From Basidiobolus meristosporus CBS 931.73 (taxonomy: Eukaryota > Basidiobolomycota > Basidiobolomycetes > Basidiobolales > Basidiobolaceae), in contig MCFE01000479.1 of assembly GCA_002104905.1 (NCBI GenBank), positions 1 to 64,000 of the forward strand: 64,000 bases of DNA, in the 5' to 3' direction. Both the position numbers and the translations under genes were made by a program. The notes under the pieces were generated by a model. It made no database searches. It was not told the DNA's origin and was given only the letters and a program-made list of their open reading frames with translations. Numbering within the stretch: position 1 is the stretch's first letter; every line of letters starts with the position of its first letter. This document shows positions 22,687 through 34,169 of the stretch, piece by piece.

Positions 22687-24152
22687 ATGCTCCCTCTACA
22701 CAGGGGATGGGCCATATGGATGGTGCTTGGCGTGCTGTTATTCTGTAATATTGTCAGCAGCCAACCTCCTAATACTTCCAAGGGTAAGGCTCCTCGAGTA
22801 CACTCAGACACCTCGAGGACCATTCGGCGACGTCAACACGACCCAATTTCCCCCATTGTTTCCCACACACAAGACCCCAACCATCACAATGGACTGCCTA
22901 CCACTGAACAGAATAAGCCCCATGTTACCCACGGGTCTGAGAGTCATGGACATGGGGAAGTAAAGAACCATGGCCATGGGGAAGCAAACAACCAGGGCCA
23001 CGGGGAGGCAAAGAGTCATGAACATGTGGAAGGAAAGCACCATGCACGACCAAAGCAACATCGTGAGGATTCAGACGAGCTTGAAGAGAATCATTTTTTC
23101 TCCGACTTCGCCCCTCATGGATCGATTTTCTTCTATATGTTTACCACTATCACGGCAACCTTAAACATATGTGCATCATCGGCGGTTATCTATATATCCT
23201 ATGTCGACTATCAGGAGATCAAATACCGTAATCGAGAGAAAACCAAGAAACCTCATCTATCCTCCTCCATAAGATTCCCCTTCTACATCGCCATCCTAGA
23301 TCTGTTCCTGGGATGCATCACGCTATTTATGGTGGCCGATACGATGTACTGGGACGAGCTGCCATCCTCGCGTACATGTGCGATCGTAGGCGGGATTATC
23401 TATTTGGGCACGTTTATCGAGATGACTGTGGTCGGAACGGTAGCGATAGTAACCTACCTGCAGCTGGTCCGAAAGGTCGATGTTTATTTGGGGAAATGGG
23501 ATTGGAAGGTCTGGGTTGGGTGTGGGCTCAGCTGTCTTGGAACTGCTATAGCTGGCATTCACACACGAGGCTTCGGGCCCGATTTGTACTGGTAGGTGGC
23601 AGATATATTGCATTCTCTTCAAACCCTTACTAATCTGAGCTTAGGTGCCTGGTTAATGAACACACATACGCTGGCCACGTTTTCCTGAAGCTATTCCTTA
23701 GCGTCCATTACGTGGTTTTATTCATAGTTTTAGTCTGCTACCTGCTGGTCCTTCATGACATGATCTTCAAGCCCAACACTGAGACTCACCTGCACATACA
23801 GCCTGGGAAAGTCAAGCGTACACTGAGCATTCATTCAAGTCATCGTTACAGTACGACCCTCATCAATGCCGTTCAAAAGCATAGAAAGCATACCGAAAAT
23901 CTAGGAATTGCATTATTCCTACACGTATTCCATTTCACACCGGCCATCGTGCATATGATATTGCAACTGAAAGGCTACCATCGTGCTTGGGTGTACGTAG
24001 TTGCTGCCGCCTTTCTGCAGCTAGGCGGGGTGCTCAATGGGGTGGAGGTCTTCATTCATCGAAAGCCAGTCCATCCCAAGTGGAAGATACAGGTAGACGA
24101 ACGGAATTTCGAGGATGACTCCAAATTAGCAGTGAATGAGGCATTCGACTAG
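22687..24152 (+). CDS. 7TM receptor (GPCR-like) with His-rich extracellular repeat
   Basis: Two exons, 22687-23591 and 23645-24152, give 470 residues. The 53-nt intron has GTAGGT, TACTAAT and TTAG signals and removes an in-frame stop. The start at MLPLHRGW gives a signal peptide (to about residue 26, SSQ). Residues about 30-145 are hydrophilic and include four octarepeats of the type HGHGEAKN (about 22939-23034). Seven hydrophobic segments follow: IFFYMFTTITATLNIC, FYIAILDLFLGCITLF, AIVGGIIYLGTFIEMTVVG, a segment with WVGCGLSCLGTAIAG, LFLSVHYVVLFIVLVCYLL, IALFLHVFHFTPAIVHM and WVYVVAAAFLQLGGVL. This matches a plasma-membrane receptor of the zygomycete GPCR-like type. Ligand unknown; metal binding by the His repeat is inference. 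Confidence 0.8.
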
Positions 24153-26737
24153 AATGTCTCTGGATGCGGAATTCATAACTCTGGTAGTTCATGAGCTTCT
24201 TGCAATCAAATCTTCTAGAGACACATCGTCTAACCACGCCTTTTGCCGCCTCTAAGTGTCTCTCGACTGATTATTCATCACCCTGACTCGCCACAATAAA
24301 CCATATCAATGAAGTATTTATATATATGTAGGTATATGTATACCAGGCGATGACGCCAATGATGGTACGAGGATGTGCATGCGCGGCAACTGCTTCATGA
24401 CTATTTAGATATTCCTCGACAAAAAAGTAAGCCATTTAGGAGGTCCAGTTTCCACATACAAGGATGAGATGGATCCTATCGATCAACGTACAAGTCCATC
24501 AATATTGTATATACTGATCTGTGGTCCTTGTTTGCCAGGGAGAGCCCCATCCCTTGGCGTGATCATTGAATGAGGCTATTCCACGAAGCCCCTTGATTAA
24601 TCATGATGAGATATCTCGAGCATGCCAAGTTGCGTTCTAGATTCGACTGATCTGTGCTCAACTTGGACCGGCCGTTTCGATAAAGATTCGATCCATTATC
24701 CGCCTGTGCACCAGGGGAATGGCATTAATTAGTCAATAGCCCCTTACGATTCCCAGTCAACCGTAAAGAGCCAAATAGACCCTTCTCTATATTAAAAGCA
24801 CCTGAGGACTGCTATTTGTGACTGTCGCCACGCTTGGAAATCCAATCTCTTTGGCTCCTTGAACGAAAAATAATTGATGTCCCACCTCAATTACCAAATC
24901 TGATGCTGTTCCTGATTGGCGTAAGAGCCTTCCCACGGCCAGAATGAGCAATGTATTGGTATGAAACCAGGCCTGCTGAATAGTGATACATTTGAGGGAA
25001 CTCCCATCAATCCCTCCATCCATGCCTCATGTGAAATGTAATCACACTTTCAACCTTATGTTTGCAGAGCATGGCATGGAATTGCCCAAAGTAATCTGGA
25101 ATTGATTAACTCGGAAAACGGGTGCAACGTTCATTGAGCGATTTTCACCCACAAAGCCTAGGCATGCACTATTTGATGCATACCAGCCCCACCCATCGCG
25201 ACGACACTATAGGCCTGGCAGAGGACGGCTTACATTTCTGTTAGGATCCATTAGATTTTGTACGTACTATTTGGGCAAGCTCTAATGATTCCTGCTATAT
25301 ATGTCGCCTCATGGTTGCGGTCACTAAACCAACCCCAAGCATAATGAATATTACTTCATTTATCTTCCGAAGATGCTGGTTAGTATTACGGGAAAACTCT
25401 CACAGTCAAGATAATCAGGACCACCAAGCCCGATTTAGGTCTATCTCGCCCACTCTTCTAATAAAGTACTGCGTTTGAGCAACCGACAGCCTATGACCCG
25501 CCGGTGTATATTATTTTCGCCTGCACAGTAACTTAGCAGTCCACCTCCCGATCAATACAGGAATTGGAGAATCCTTCATTTCTAGAAAGGCGAATTCATG
25601 CGGCGATTAGCCTATCCCTAGTGCGCACAAGTTGGCTGGCGGCAAAATATTTTGCCTTTTCAATGGCACGTAGTGGGCAGACACACAGGGTATGTCATTG
25701 CTCTGCATGCTGTATCCAACCCGCATGTTTTAGAGGCCTTCAGCTCATCAGCCCTGGCATCGTGGATCTAGACAGCTATCTAGATCGCTTCCTTCCAGAG
25801 GGCACCTCCGCGATTCAAACGGTAACGGGGAGAAGGCGCCTGCATGGGTTGGCCTACCATCCGGCTCTTCCATGCCCGCAGACCCCTCTGCTTCCAAGTT
25901 TGGACGATTGCTTGGTCATCACTTGCGAATGTTATTGCAGCCCATAAACATCGGTGGGATAAGCTTAAATCGAACATTGGAACTTCTTAGCTGGACATTT
26001 GTTTTTTCTTATTTGTGACACAGCGCACCTAATATGGCCGATTTCTCAAATGAAATTTCGTGGGCTTTCGATCTTCTACCTCGAAGTCCATCCACCAATA
26101 AATCGACACTGCTACAGCAAGAGGATCAAGCTTAGGGTTGCACAATGGGGCCACCAAGTGCTAAGTTTGTGGCGTCTCGAATGTGGATAAATTACCCGCA
26201 TGCAGATCATAAGGTTGGTCGGCAAGCTCATCTTGACCATCAATCTCTTGTGGTGCGCGGCTGCCAAATACCCAACGTGCAGCAGAGAATGTCGAGTTGC
26301 CTGTGGCCAATACGCGTTGGAGCACAGATTAAATGGATTTGTGTGATGGAAATTAGTTGGACAAGAAAGGGTCCTTTCATGCGGTAATCAAGTTCAAGTT
26401 GGCTTGTGTCCCAACGGAATCGGCACTTGTTCTTCGACAGCCATGCTGACGGTGCATCGAGTTTTTGGATTTTTTAGCTAATCAGAGCGGTGTGAATCAG
26501 TCGGTGATACGAGCGTCTGACCAAATATCACCTCAATATTATATTTAGGATACCGCTTGATTAGAGGGATGGTGTGCCGTATCTTTACCAAGTCCCGAAT
26601 TTGCTGATCATTGGTAGCTTTGGAACAGATAAAATCACCACCGAAGACCAAGAATCGCCGAAATATCTTGTTTCCCTCCCTTTCCCATTCTCCTCACTGC
26701 GTCCTTCCCATTTGCGCCTGAAGGTGTCGTCGGATTC
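24153..26737. other. Intergenic, no supported gene
   Basis: Between the two receptor genes there are only short frames; the longest, 25564-25947, has no recognisable domain and no splice partner that I could find. No RNA gene or repeat was recognised. Confidence 0.5.
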
Positions 26738-28235
26738 ATGGCATCAACAATCAACACCAATTCCTGGGACTATGATCCTGGGTATGACCTTAGATTAAAA
26801 GGAGACTTCGAGAATAATGCTGTAATGATCATCAATGTGGTCTTGAATTCGGCATCCATACTGTGCGGCTCCTTGGTACTGATCATTTATTTCGCTATAC
26901 GCTCCTTCGAGCCAAAGCTCATGGATCGTGTATCGCTAAGACTGACTGCCGCTATATCAGCTGTGGACGTCCTGAAAGCTGTGGTTTATATTCTTTTTAC
27001 TTTCGTTGCTGTCAGTGGGCCCGCATGTGATTTTTCTGCATGGTACGCTTATCTCTTAGCCTGGTGAGTGTTCTCTTGACTAACATGTGATTTAGGGCGA
27101 TTATCTTCCTGACGAACTACTACATCTTCTTGACATGTATGATTGCTTTCAATCTGCAGTATGTCTTCCTACACAACAAACCCTACCATCCCAGCCTGGA
27201 ACGCATATACTTCATTGCCTCTTTCCTCCTCTCTGTTGCCACCACTGTCCCTGCCTGGGCTGCGGGCAGAGTTGGATGGGATGACAATGTTGGGGTGTGC
27301 TGGTGGAAAAACTATTCTAGTAAGCGTACAAGAGCATGGGAGTGGGGATGCTTCTTATTTTGGGTCGTTGCCTGTTCAATCTACTGCCTCGTGGTGGTGA
27401 TACTGGTGATCACTAAGCTGGAGATGAATCTTCGCAAGCTCGATCGGTTCAACAACGCCATGCCTCTTGGAACCCATGGGTCGTTGGAGGAACGCAGAAG
27501 AAAAACCCACAAGACAATTAAGCAGCTGGTAGCTAGAATTGCGTTGTATACTCTGATTCCAATCGTAACCCAAGGTGGGTTCATTTTGATGGAAATATGG
27601 TTGCAGTTCAAGCACGAAATGCATCCTGGTATCAACTACTGGTCCGTCATCGGTACCGATCTCCCCGGTGAGTGCTGTTTGGTTCCATGGAGAATATCTT
27701 GAGCTAACCTTACGTCCAACCTCCAGGTATACTGAATTTAGTGGCGTTTTTGATGGATCCCGCCCTACACAACTCAGTCAAGGTCGTTCGTGAAAGCCTG
27801 ATCGCCAAGTATTACCACGAGGAGTCCTATCAAAGAACCACTATGCCTTTGAAGAACCAACCGTCATATAGCACCTCCTCGGAGCCCGAATACTATGTAT
27901 CTACCTGGACTCGCTTCATGAGATACTTTGTTCGCTATTTCGTCGGGTCGAAGTGTGATAGTACTGGGTCTACTTTTTACCGGATGTCGTCCAACCACAA
28001 TTCGTCCAACACGGATAGAGTGTGCTACACACCCACCCATCTCCAGGTTGTCAACTCGAACATCAACGGCGAGCCTATCGAGATGAACGACCTAAGAGAC
28101 AGCCCTACCTGGGATCAGAATAGCCACACTATAGGGTTTCTGGAGGCCGATACTGCCCTGGCTCTACAAGACCAGACCAGAACCACTCCCAAGGAAGAAA
28201 AAGAAAAATTGGGAAAATTCATCCGAGGATTATAA
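26738..28235 (+). CDS. 7TM receptor (family A GPCR-like)
   Basis: Three exons, 26738-27042, 27096-27667 and 27727-28235, give 461 residues. Introns are 53 and 59 nt with CTAAC and GCTAACC branch sites. There is no signal peptide; a short N-terminus precedes seven hydrophobic segments, among them IINVVLNSASILCGSLVLII, LRLTAAISAVDVLKAVVYIL, a third rebuilt across intron 1 (ending AIIFLTNYYIFLTCMIAF), FIASFLLSVATTVPAWAA, WGCFLFWVVACSIYCLVVVI and ARIALYTLIPIVTQGGFIL. The third cytoplasmic loop is basic (LEERRRKTHKTIKQ). The C-terminal tail of about 150 residues is Ser/Thr-rich and polar, suited to phosphorylation. It probably signals through heterotrimeric G proteins; ligand unknown. It lies in the same orientation as the receptor at 22687 but differs in sequence and gene structure. 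Confidence 0.8.
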
Positions 28236-30149
28236 TTCCCTGTGGCGCCCTGGCACCCTGCCCACGGCCATTCCAACTATCGCCACACCCATTACTATTA
28301 CTATCATGATATTAGACCCTAATAGAGATCAAGTACCGCATTTTTCCATGTACCATAACCTTTTCGAATCATTTGCACATGCATGTTCCACAGCAGCCAA
28401 GAAAGCCTTAATGGACTAATGATAAAAGCTCCGAAAGTGTGATACCCACCATTTACAACGTTTCCCAAACATATCTAGCTCTGCCCAAGAGAATGATAAT
28501 AAAGGTATTCAAGGATCCCACCACCCGCGTTTTCACATGCGTCACATGGAAGTAGTCCAACAACGGCATCCAGTTTCCATCGTGATCGATCATCAACCGT
28601 TGTCGTGTGTGTAACAGTGGACTCCATGATGGTGCACCGATCGGCCATATGGCAGAGACTAGAGTAACGGTACTCATCGTTGGCCAACCCCAAGTTGGTA
28701 ACGGATAGCCATTAGTGGCTCCTAGAGATCCTCCCTTACGTCATGATGGTGATTCAGAGAACTGGTTGGTCATTGGCGTTGATTTATCTTCCATCATGGT
28801 AAGATATACACCGCTCTCCCACTCCGCGTCCAATGTTATCCAGCGGGTCGGCTGATAGAAGATCTGACCTGTGAAGATTGCAAGGTACGAGTCATTCAGA
28901 GTCGAAGACAATCTCACAAGACGAGCCATGTGCCTTACCTTATTCAAGTAGGAGGTCGTATGATTCAACCAAAGGCATCTCGGCACACGTCAGGTATCAT
29001 ACGAGAGTATGCAATGGTGATAAGGCATCTTGTGTTCAGGCTGGAATGGATATGGCAATCCCTTCTATTGGTTGCATTTCAGCATTATGTATTACAACAG
29101 CTTTCACTGATCCGTCAGGACGGCGTGGCTTTATTCGTTTTGATGGACGTTGGGGACTTATCTCAAATGCGGGTTGGAGGGTGTTGATGTCTGGAAGTAG
29201 ATGCAAGTTAGTAGCTGGGGTTGTGATGGTTAGTCATCGGAATTCGGTCAAGTCATGTTGGGAATGTTGAGATCTGCTGGGGTGTGAAGGGGGTATCTAC
29301 TATTATTAAAACGTGTATTCTGCTGCTCTTGCGATCTTCAACATCGAATTACTATATCGGACTGAGATGTCCAGAATCTCGGCCTTTCCATGTCGGAGCC
29401 AGCATTTAGATTTCATATCAATCAATCGGAGAGCAAGGCCCTCAAAGATCTATCATATTTCTATGCTCGTTTGACTGCGTCTTTCCGTATAAACCTCGTT
29501 GAAAACCCCATCCAAAAGACCCATACTTACATGCCAAGTCAAAAAAGATTTTATATGGTCTCTTCTATATATTTCAACCTCACAGCGTGGCTTGCTATAC
29601 CTTTATCTCAGACGGAGCTGCTTCGACAGAGGTGTGTAGGAACAAGGGTGGAGTTGTCCAGTGAAAAGCTTAGCATGATTTTGAAGCATTGGCACTAATG
29701 AGCATAGTTGGATTAATGGCTAGTGTTGTTGGGGATGCCATGGTGCATGGGTAATGAGACAAAACCCTGAGCCAGGGAGATTTGGGAAGATATCCATTCC
29801 TAGGAGAGTATGCATCAGAGTCCATTTTACAGCCTTGATGCTCGGTCTGTTTTCGGTAAGATGCCACGGCGGTTGATTCAGGCCATGTGCCCATCCTACC
29901 ATACTTGTACCAAATTCCCACTACCGAGCCAACAGACACGAAATCAATTCATTTATTGAGTAAAAGCCAGGGATTCTAGTATTAGCGCTCTAGTTTCGAT
30001 TCGATCGCGCTATGGGTAATGAACACGTGCTGGGTAGGAATATGTTCCTGGATAAACCGGATTCTGGGATATACAGTTGGGCGTATTCGTCTGGATGAAT
30101 GGAATAAATAAAGAGTCGAACGACCGTTCGCAAGAGATACTACGAGTGT
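28236..30149. other. Intergenic, no supported gene
   Basis: Several frames of 70-130 codons overlap on both strands (for example 28878-29270 plus, 28475-28693 minus, 29390-29698 plus) but none has a recognisable domain or a consistent spliced model. No repeats or RNA genes were seen. Confidence 0.45.
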
Positions 30150-31832
30150 TCAAGAGATGGAACTCAGCTCTTCCACACCAACTTCGAAGAGCACCTGCAT
30201 TCCTAGTATCATATGGGCAGTGATGTGGCAATGGAACACCCACACTCCGGGGTTATCTGCGATAAATCGGATTGCACGCCACCCACACGGGGTTCCCGGT
30301 GCATATTTCAGATCTGGCGAGTCGGTCTCTGGATACACAGAAACAACATCTCTTAGCAACGGGGCCGAGATGGCTTTGACTTGGTTGGATAGTTCTTGGG
30401 GTGAGTAGAGTCCGTTCCCGCCCCCCACATCAAAAAAGGAATGCCCGTGCAGGTGGAAGGGGTGCTGGTCGCAACGACCGGTCGTAGTTGCCGTATTCTG
30501 GATAACAATTTGAATGACTTCGTTCAATTTGACGGGGATGGTTCTTCTGGCACTGTCATACCCATCGGTACGGTTTATCTTTTGATAATCTGGGTATCGG
30601 GACCTTGTTCCATCATACAGGTCGAGTAGTACAGGTGACATGGGCTCCTCAAATGTCAGGTTGTTTAGATACATACGGATAGCCCCGTTGTCAAGCTTTC
30701 GTTGGCCCGTTGTCAATTGGATCTCTCGATCATATGCTTGGGGGAAATCGGGGTGGTTTAGCTGGCTGGGAAGCACATCACGCGGCAACATCTTGAATCT
30801 ATTGAACTCCCACATTGGAGTGCCAAGTGGGACAGCAGGGATTCTTTCTGGGGCTGGCGGGGATCTGATGTTCGGGTCTGGTGAACCTTCGTAGTGGAGG
30901 ATGGAAAGGCCGTTCTCCGGGGTGGATTTGCGGAATTTAGCATTGGCTTTCATGAAGTAGTTGTCGATCGGCTGATTCGCCTCCACCAGTACGGAGTATC
31001 GTTGGCCTGCGTTTATTTCCAGATGCTCCACGCGAACTGGCTTGACGTAAAACCCGTCCACCTCAATCACAGTCATGGTGTGATGTGGTATGACGAAAGA
31101 CAGGTAAGTGGACAGCATGGCGCCAATGATTCGGAATCGGTAAGTAAGCCCGGACTTCACACTGATCACGTCGTATCCACAGCTAGGAGCTTTCGAGGAA
31201 TGCTCTAATTGGGTGCAGTTCCAGTTGTCGTAGGTGTTTCCGTTTGTAAGAATAGAGTGAGGATCACCGATCCAACGGAACGAAGGGGAGAGTAGGCCGT
31301 CTACTATATCGTTGTCCTCTTGATGGTAGAAATCACTCAGCAGAACGATCCTCTCATGGTCGTAATGATACGGTGGCCTGTCGTCCTTATCCTCGATAAT
31401 CAACGCCCCATACGCTGTCATCCCATGGACTGAGGTGTGAGCGTGATAGTAGAAGGTTCCCACTTGGTTGCTTAGATGCATTTCCTGTCGAAACGTGCTT
31501 CCTGGATCAACTGGCCACTGTGTGATAAAGGGAACCCCGTCAGATTGGGGAGTTCCGGTCTGGAGAATCCCATGGAAATGAAGTGTGACCACCTCCGCGG
31601 CCATGCCGTTGTAAACGTTGATCACAAGCGTGTCGCCGGTATGCGCACGCAAGGCAGGGCCTGGAGAGTCGCCGTTAATGAGAACCATGAAGCGCTCGAA
31701 GCAATCCGGCGTTCGATAACCTTCACTGATTGTGAGGTTGTACTCTACTATTCCAGCATGACAAGAAAATAGGCTGGAGATTACAATAACTGTGAGAAGT
31801 AACAGGTTTGTACAATTTAGGCTGGATCTCAT
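30150..31832 (-). CDS. Laccase-like multicopper oxidase, secreted
   Basis: An intact intronless frame of 560 residues. A signal peptide (about residues 1-27, with LLLLTVIVISSLFSCHAG) directs secretion. All four copper-ligand segments are present in order: HFHG (85-88), HAH (130-132) with a further His at 136, HPFHLHGH (457-464), and HCHITAHMILGM (534-545), whose Cys-His electron path and axial Met fit the type-1 copper site. The length fits fungal laccases and related oxidases. It would oxidise phenols or similar donors while reducing oxygen to water; the natural substrate cannot be read from sequence. Several N-x-S/T sites (for example NLT, NCT) suggest glycosylation. A TATATA at 32035-32040 lies about 200 bp upstream. 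Confidence 0.92.
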   Translation of the reverse strand: MRSSLNCTNLLLLTVIVISSLFSCHAGIVEYNLTISEGYRTPDCFERFMVLINGDSPGPALRAHTGDTLVINVYNGMAAEVVTLHFHGILQTGTPQSDGVPFITQWPVDPGSTFRQEMHLSNQVGTFYYHAHTSVHGMTAYGALIIEDKDDRPPYHYDHERIVLLSDFYHQEDNDIVDGLLSPSFRWIGDPHSILTNGNTYDNWNCTQLEHSSKAPSCGYDVISVKSGLTYRFRIIGAMLSTYLSFVIPHHTMTVIEVDGFYVKPVRVEHLEINAGQRYSVLVEANQPIDNYFMKANAKFRKSTPENGLSILHYEGSPDPNIRSPPAPERIPAVPLGTPMWEFNRFKMLPRDVLPSQLNHPDFPQAYDREIQLTTGQRKLDNGAIRMYLNNLTFEEPMSPVLLDLYDGTRSRYPDYQKINRTDGYDSARRTIPVKLNEVIQIVIQNTATTTGRCDQHPFHLHGHSFFDVGGGNGLYSPQELSNQVKAISAPLLRDVVSVYPETDSPDLKYAPGTPCGWRAIRFIADNPGVWVFHCHITAHMILGMQVLFEVGVEELSSIS

Positions 31833-32685
31833 TATTTCTAATCCAGAGTGTGCATCAAGCTATCTTGTATGTTGCTGGTGATATTGATGTCAAGGATGGG
31901 TATTTTCAACGGTTCTAGTTCCTACCTTCTCCGAGATTGATATGTCTTCAAATTAAGAAGAGATACGTAACTACACGAAGAGAATAAATATTTGATGAAA
32001 GGAAGCTGGCGAACTGTCGGTGGGGAGCTAGGTCTATATAGGCAGACAAGGAAGATTCTGGGCATTATTATTTCCTTGACCATCGCAAACATTGTAAACA
32101 TTCAACTGAACTACCCGAGATCGGTAACTATATATTCTTCGCTACTTGTTTGATTTCTGCTAGTAGCGCTTCATTGTACATATTTCATTCGAACACCCAT
32201 TTCCAATAACAAATTGAAGGGTTGTCTCTGTATTTACCGTTGTAACTGGCTGGGGTCGAACATGTGCAGAGCCCCAAGGGAGCGCTTGGGAAAGAATGGA
32301 ACGCACACCACCAAAACACTTGGAATAAATCGTTGCATGCCGTCACAATTGATGGATCAGTGTTCAGTCAGAATAACAGCCCACGAGAAGAGATGATCTT
32401 TAGAGATTTTATATTACAATGAGTAATTACAAAACGCAATGAGAGCAAGGACAACAAAACTATCAACTCGGAAGAGGTACATCTTCATCCTGCTGTCTTC
32501 TGAGAAAGCTCGAAAGGGTTATCACATGAATGAGGGTACGCTGGTGCTTGCTTTTGGCTATAAAATACGATAATGAAAGCAAGAGCAATCCATGCAAAAT
32601 CGGTTAGGGACTAGAAGTAGATGGGCGAAATTGGCTGGCCAGAGGGTTGGATACGTTTCATAAGCACACTGGGCCACATTGAAAC
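31833..32685. other. Laccase 5' flank and 3' flank of the DUF2045 gene
   Basis: Contains the TATATA element at 32035-32040 on the minus strand. No further gene was found; the 60-codon frame at 32214-32396 has no recognisable features. Confidence 0.5.
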
Positions 32686-34169
32686 TTACGCAACCAACAC
32701 TTTCTTCTTGCGTGCATGCGTAGCGAGATCGCTATACAAATGGGTACCGTTTAGCAGAGAGTATTTGCAACTAACAACAGACCCGATTACCTGACTATAC
32801 TCTTCCAAGGAACGTTAACAAACGTCATGCAGCATTTCAGATTAACTGGCTCTTGGAGTTGTTTTTCTAATGTTGAAGGAGAGGAGAGGCGCTTTATAGA
32901 TTGGATTACATTGGCCGGGGAGAACGGGCTTGTGTTTTTGCGACTGTTGGACGAAACGGGACTTGGTGGATAGCTCTTGGTTGCGTTTGGTTGCTCGGGT
33001 TCTTTGTCATCGTGAACTGAGGCAGTGATTGCCACCTGAACGTTGGTTAAGCCCATTGCTTGGCCCCTCTGATCAAGTATGTTATGGATAAGTTACCTGA
33101 GCATGCCCTTTAGCACCTGGACCTCTCATCATCACATACTCGGTGGGCGGTACCGAAGGTCCTAGTGCAAACCTACTCTTTATCTTGTTTGAAGCCTTTT
33201 GACGGTACAGATCTAGGAGGGCTGAATAAGAGGCAGCGCCTTGGAAGAGCGTGATCTTGCCGTCCGAAGTGGTCTTTTTCCCTGAATGATTTCCATTCTC
33301 TGCAACTTCTCCAAAACCTTCATTGTCTCCGTCTGCAACACCAACTGCTAACTCTACGCAAAGATATTCGCCTTCCTTGATAATCAATTGTTCAAACGCA
33401 TCCTCATAGTCCTCGATCACATAATATATCAATGGATAAGAACATTCCCAGTTGGAATCCTTCGTGTTCATACGAGATTTCGATGGCAATGCGTACACAC
33501 GTTTACTGACATGCTTCCACGTGCATGTCATACTGGTCTTGAGGCCTGGGGTGGTGGAATTATCTGTATTGCGTTTGCAAACAGCAACGGTCAAGCTACA
33601 CGGTAACTAAGGTTCAGGTGAATTTGAATTCCACTGGTAGCTAGCTTTCAGGGTGTTATCAAAGAAATACCTGCACAATCAAGTTTAAAAAGAACGTTTC
33701 CCTCCATAAGACTGGATCTTCCAGCGGAGGCATAGGGTTGGGCTGGGCCAACTTTCGTTTGACGAACACAGGGTCCAAGCCTCGGTTATTCGTCTGTCGT
33801 TGCCGGACAAAAAAAAGTAGATCGTCGTTGCGAGAATCGGATTTCTCCAGGAAAAATTCGATGAAATATTCTTCCCATCTGTTCAATAGAAAATCTCTTT
33901 AGAAGGTAGAATGGTTTAAACTAGTGGAACCCAAAGTCTATAAACCAAGCTTGTAATAAAGACATTCCTACTCCGTCGGGTGTGAAAAGAAAGGCTATGT
34001 GATGGATGTTGTACCTTGAGTCTCTGGCATCCTGTTCAGATTCATCTATCTCGGAGGATAACAAGGAACTATAGGAAGCATGGCGCCGAAGTGCATTTGG
34101 AGAATGGCTTGGGACGTCTAATTTCTCCTCGATGAGTCGATTCAGTATCTGAAGAAGGTTAGCTGTCAT
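32686..34169 (-). CDS. KIAA0930/DUF2045-family protein
   Basis: Five exons, 34169-34015, 33878-33671, 33606-33097, 33035-32791 and 32731-32686, give 387 residues with consistent phase. Introns are 136, 64, 61 and 59 nt. Residues from about 52 onward follow the animal KIAA0930 (DUF2045) pattern block by block: W-x-x-x-F-x-x-x-F-L-E-K, a DDLLFFVR segment, WRETFFLNLIVQ, VAVCKR, VYALPSK, SYPLIYYVIEDYEDAF, GEYLCVELAV, LFQGAASYSALLDLY, RGPGAKGHAQVA, a Ser/Pro-rich linker, then CCMTFVNVPWKSIV. The length is close to the about 400 residues of animal members. No enzymatic motif, signal or membrane segment is seen, and the function of the family is unknown. The first about 50 residues do not align and the first intron is the least certain. 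Confidence 0.8.

Noticed and set aside
22939-23040. CRISPR-like short repeats
   Set aside because: The 24-bp repeats are translated tandem octarepeats inside a gene, without spacers. No CRISPR array was seen in the window.
25564-25947. 127-codon open frame between the receptor genes
   Set aside because: No recognisable motif and no splice partners.
27064-27095. A 32-nt intron in the second receptor gene (GTGAGT...TTTAG)
   Set aside because: An upstream donor (GTACGC at 27043) with the same phase gives a 53-nt intron, in line with all other introns here, so an ultra-short intron is not needed.
28878-29270. 130-codon open frame overlapping frames on the other strand
   Set aside because: Several overlapping frames of similar length and no domain; not distinguishable from chance.
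33069-33096. A 28-nt intron in the DUF2045 gene (GTAACT...ATCAG)
   Set aside because: Using the next CAG (33036-33038) gives a 61-nt intron with a CTTAAC branch site and a better match to the family (GHAQVA).
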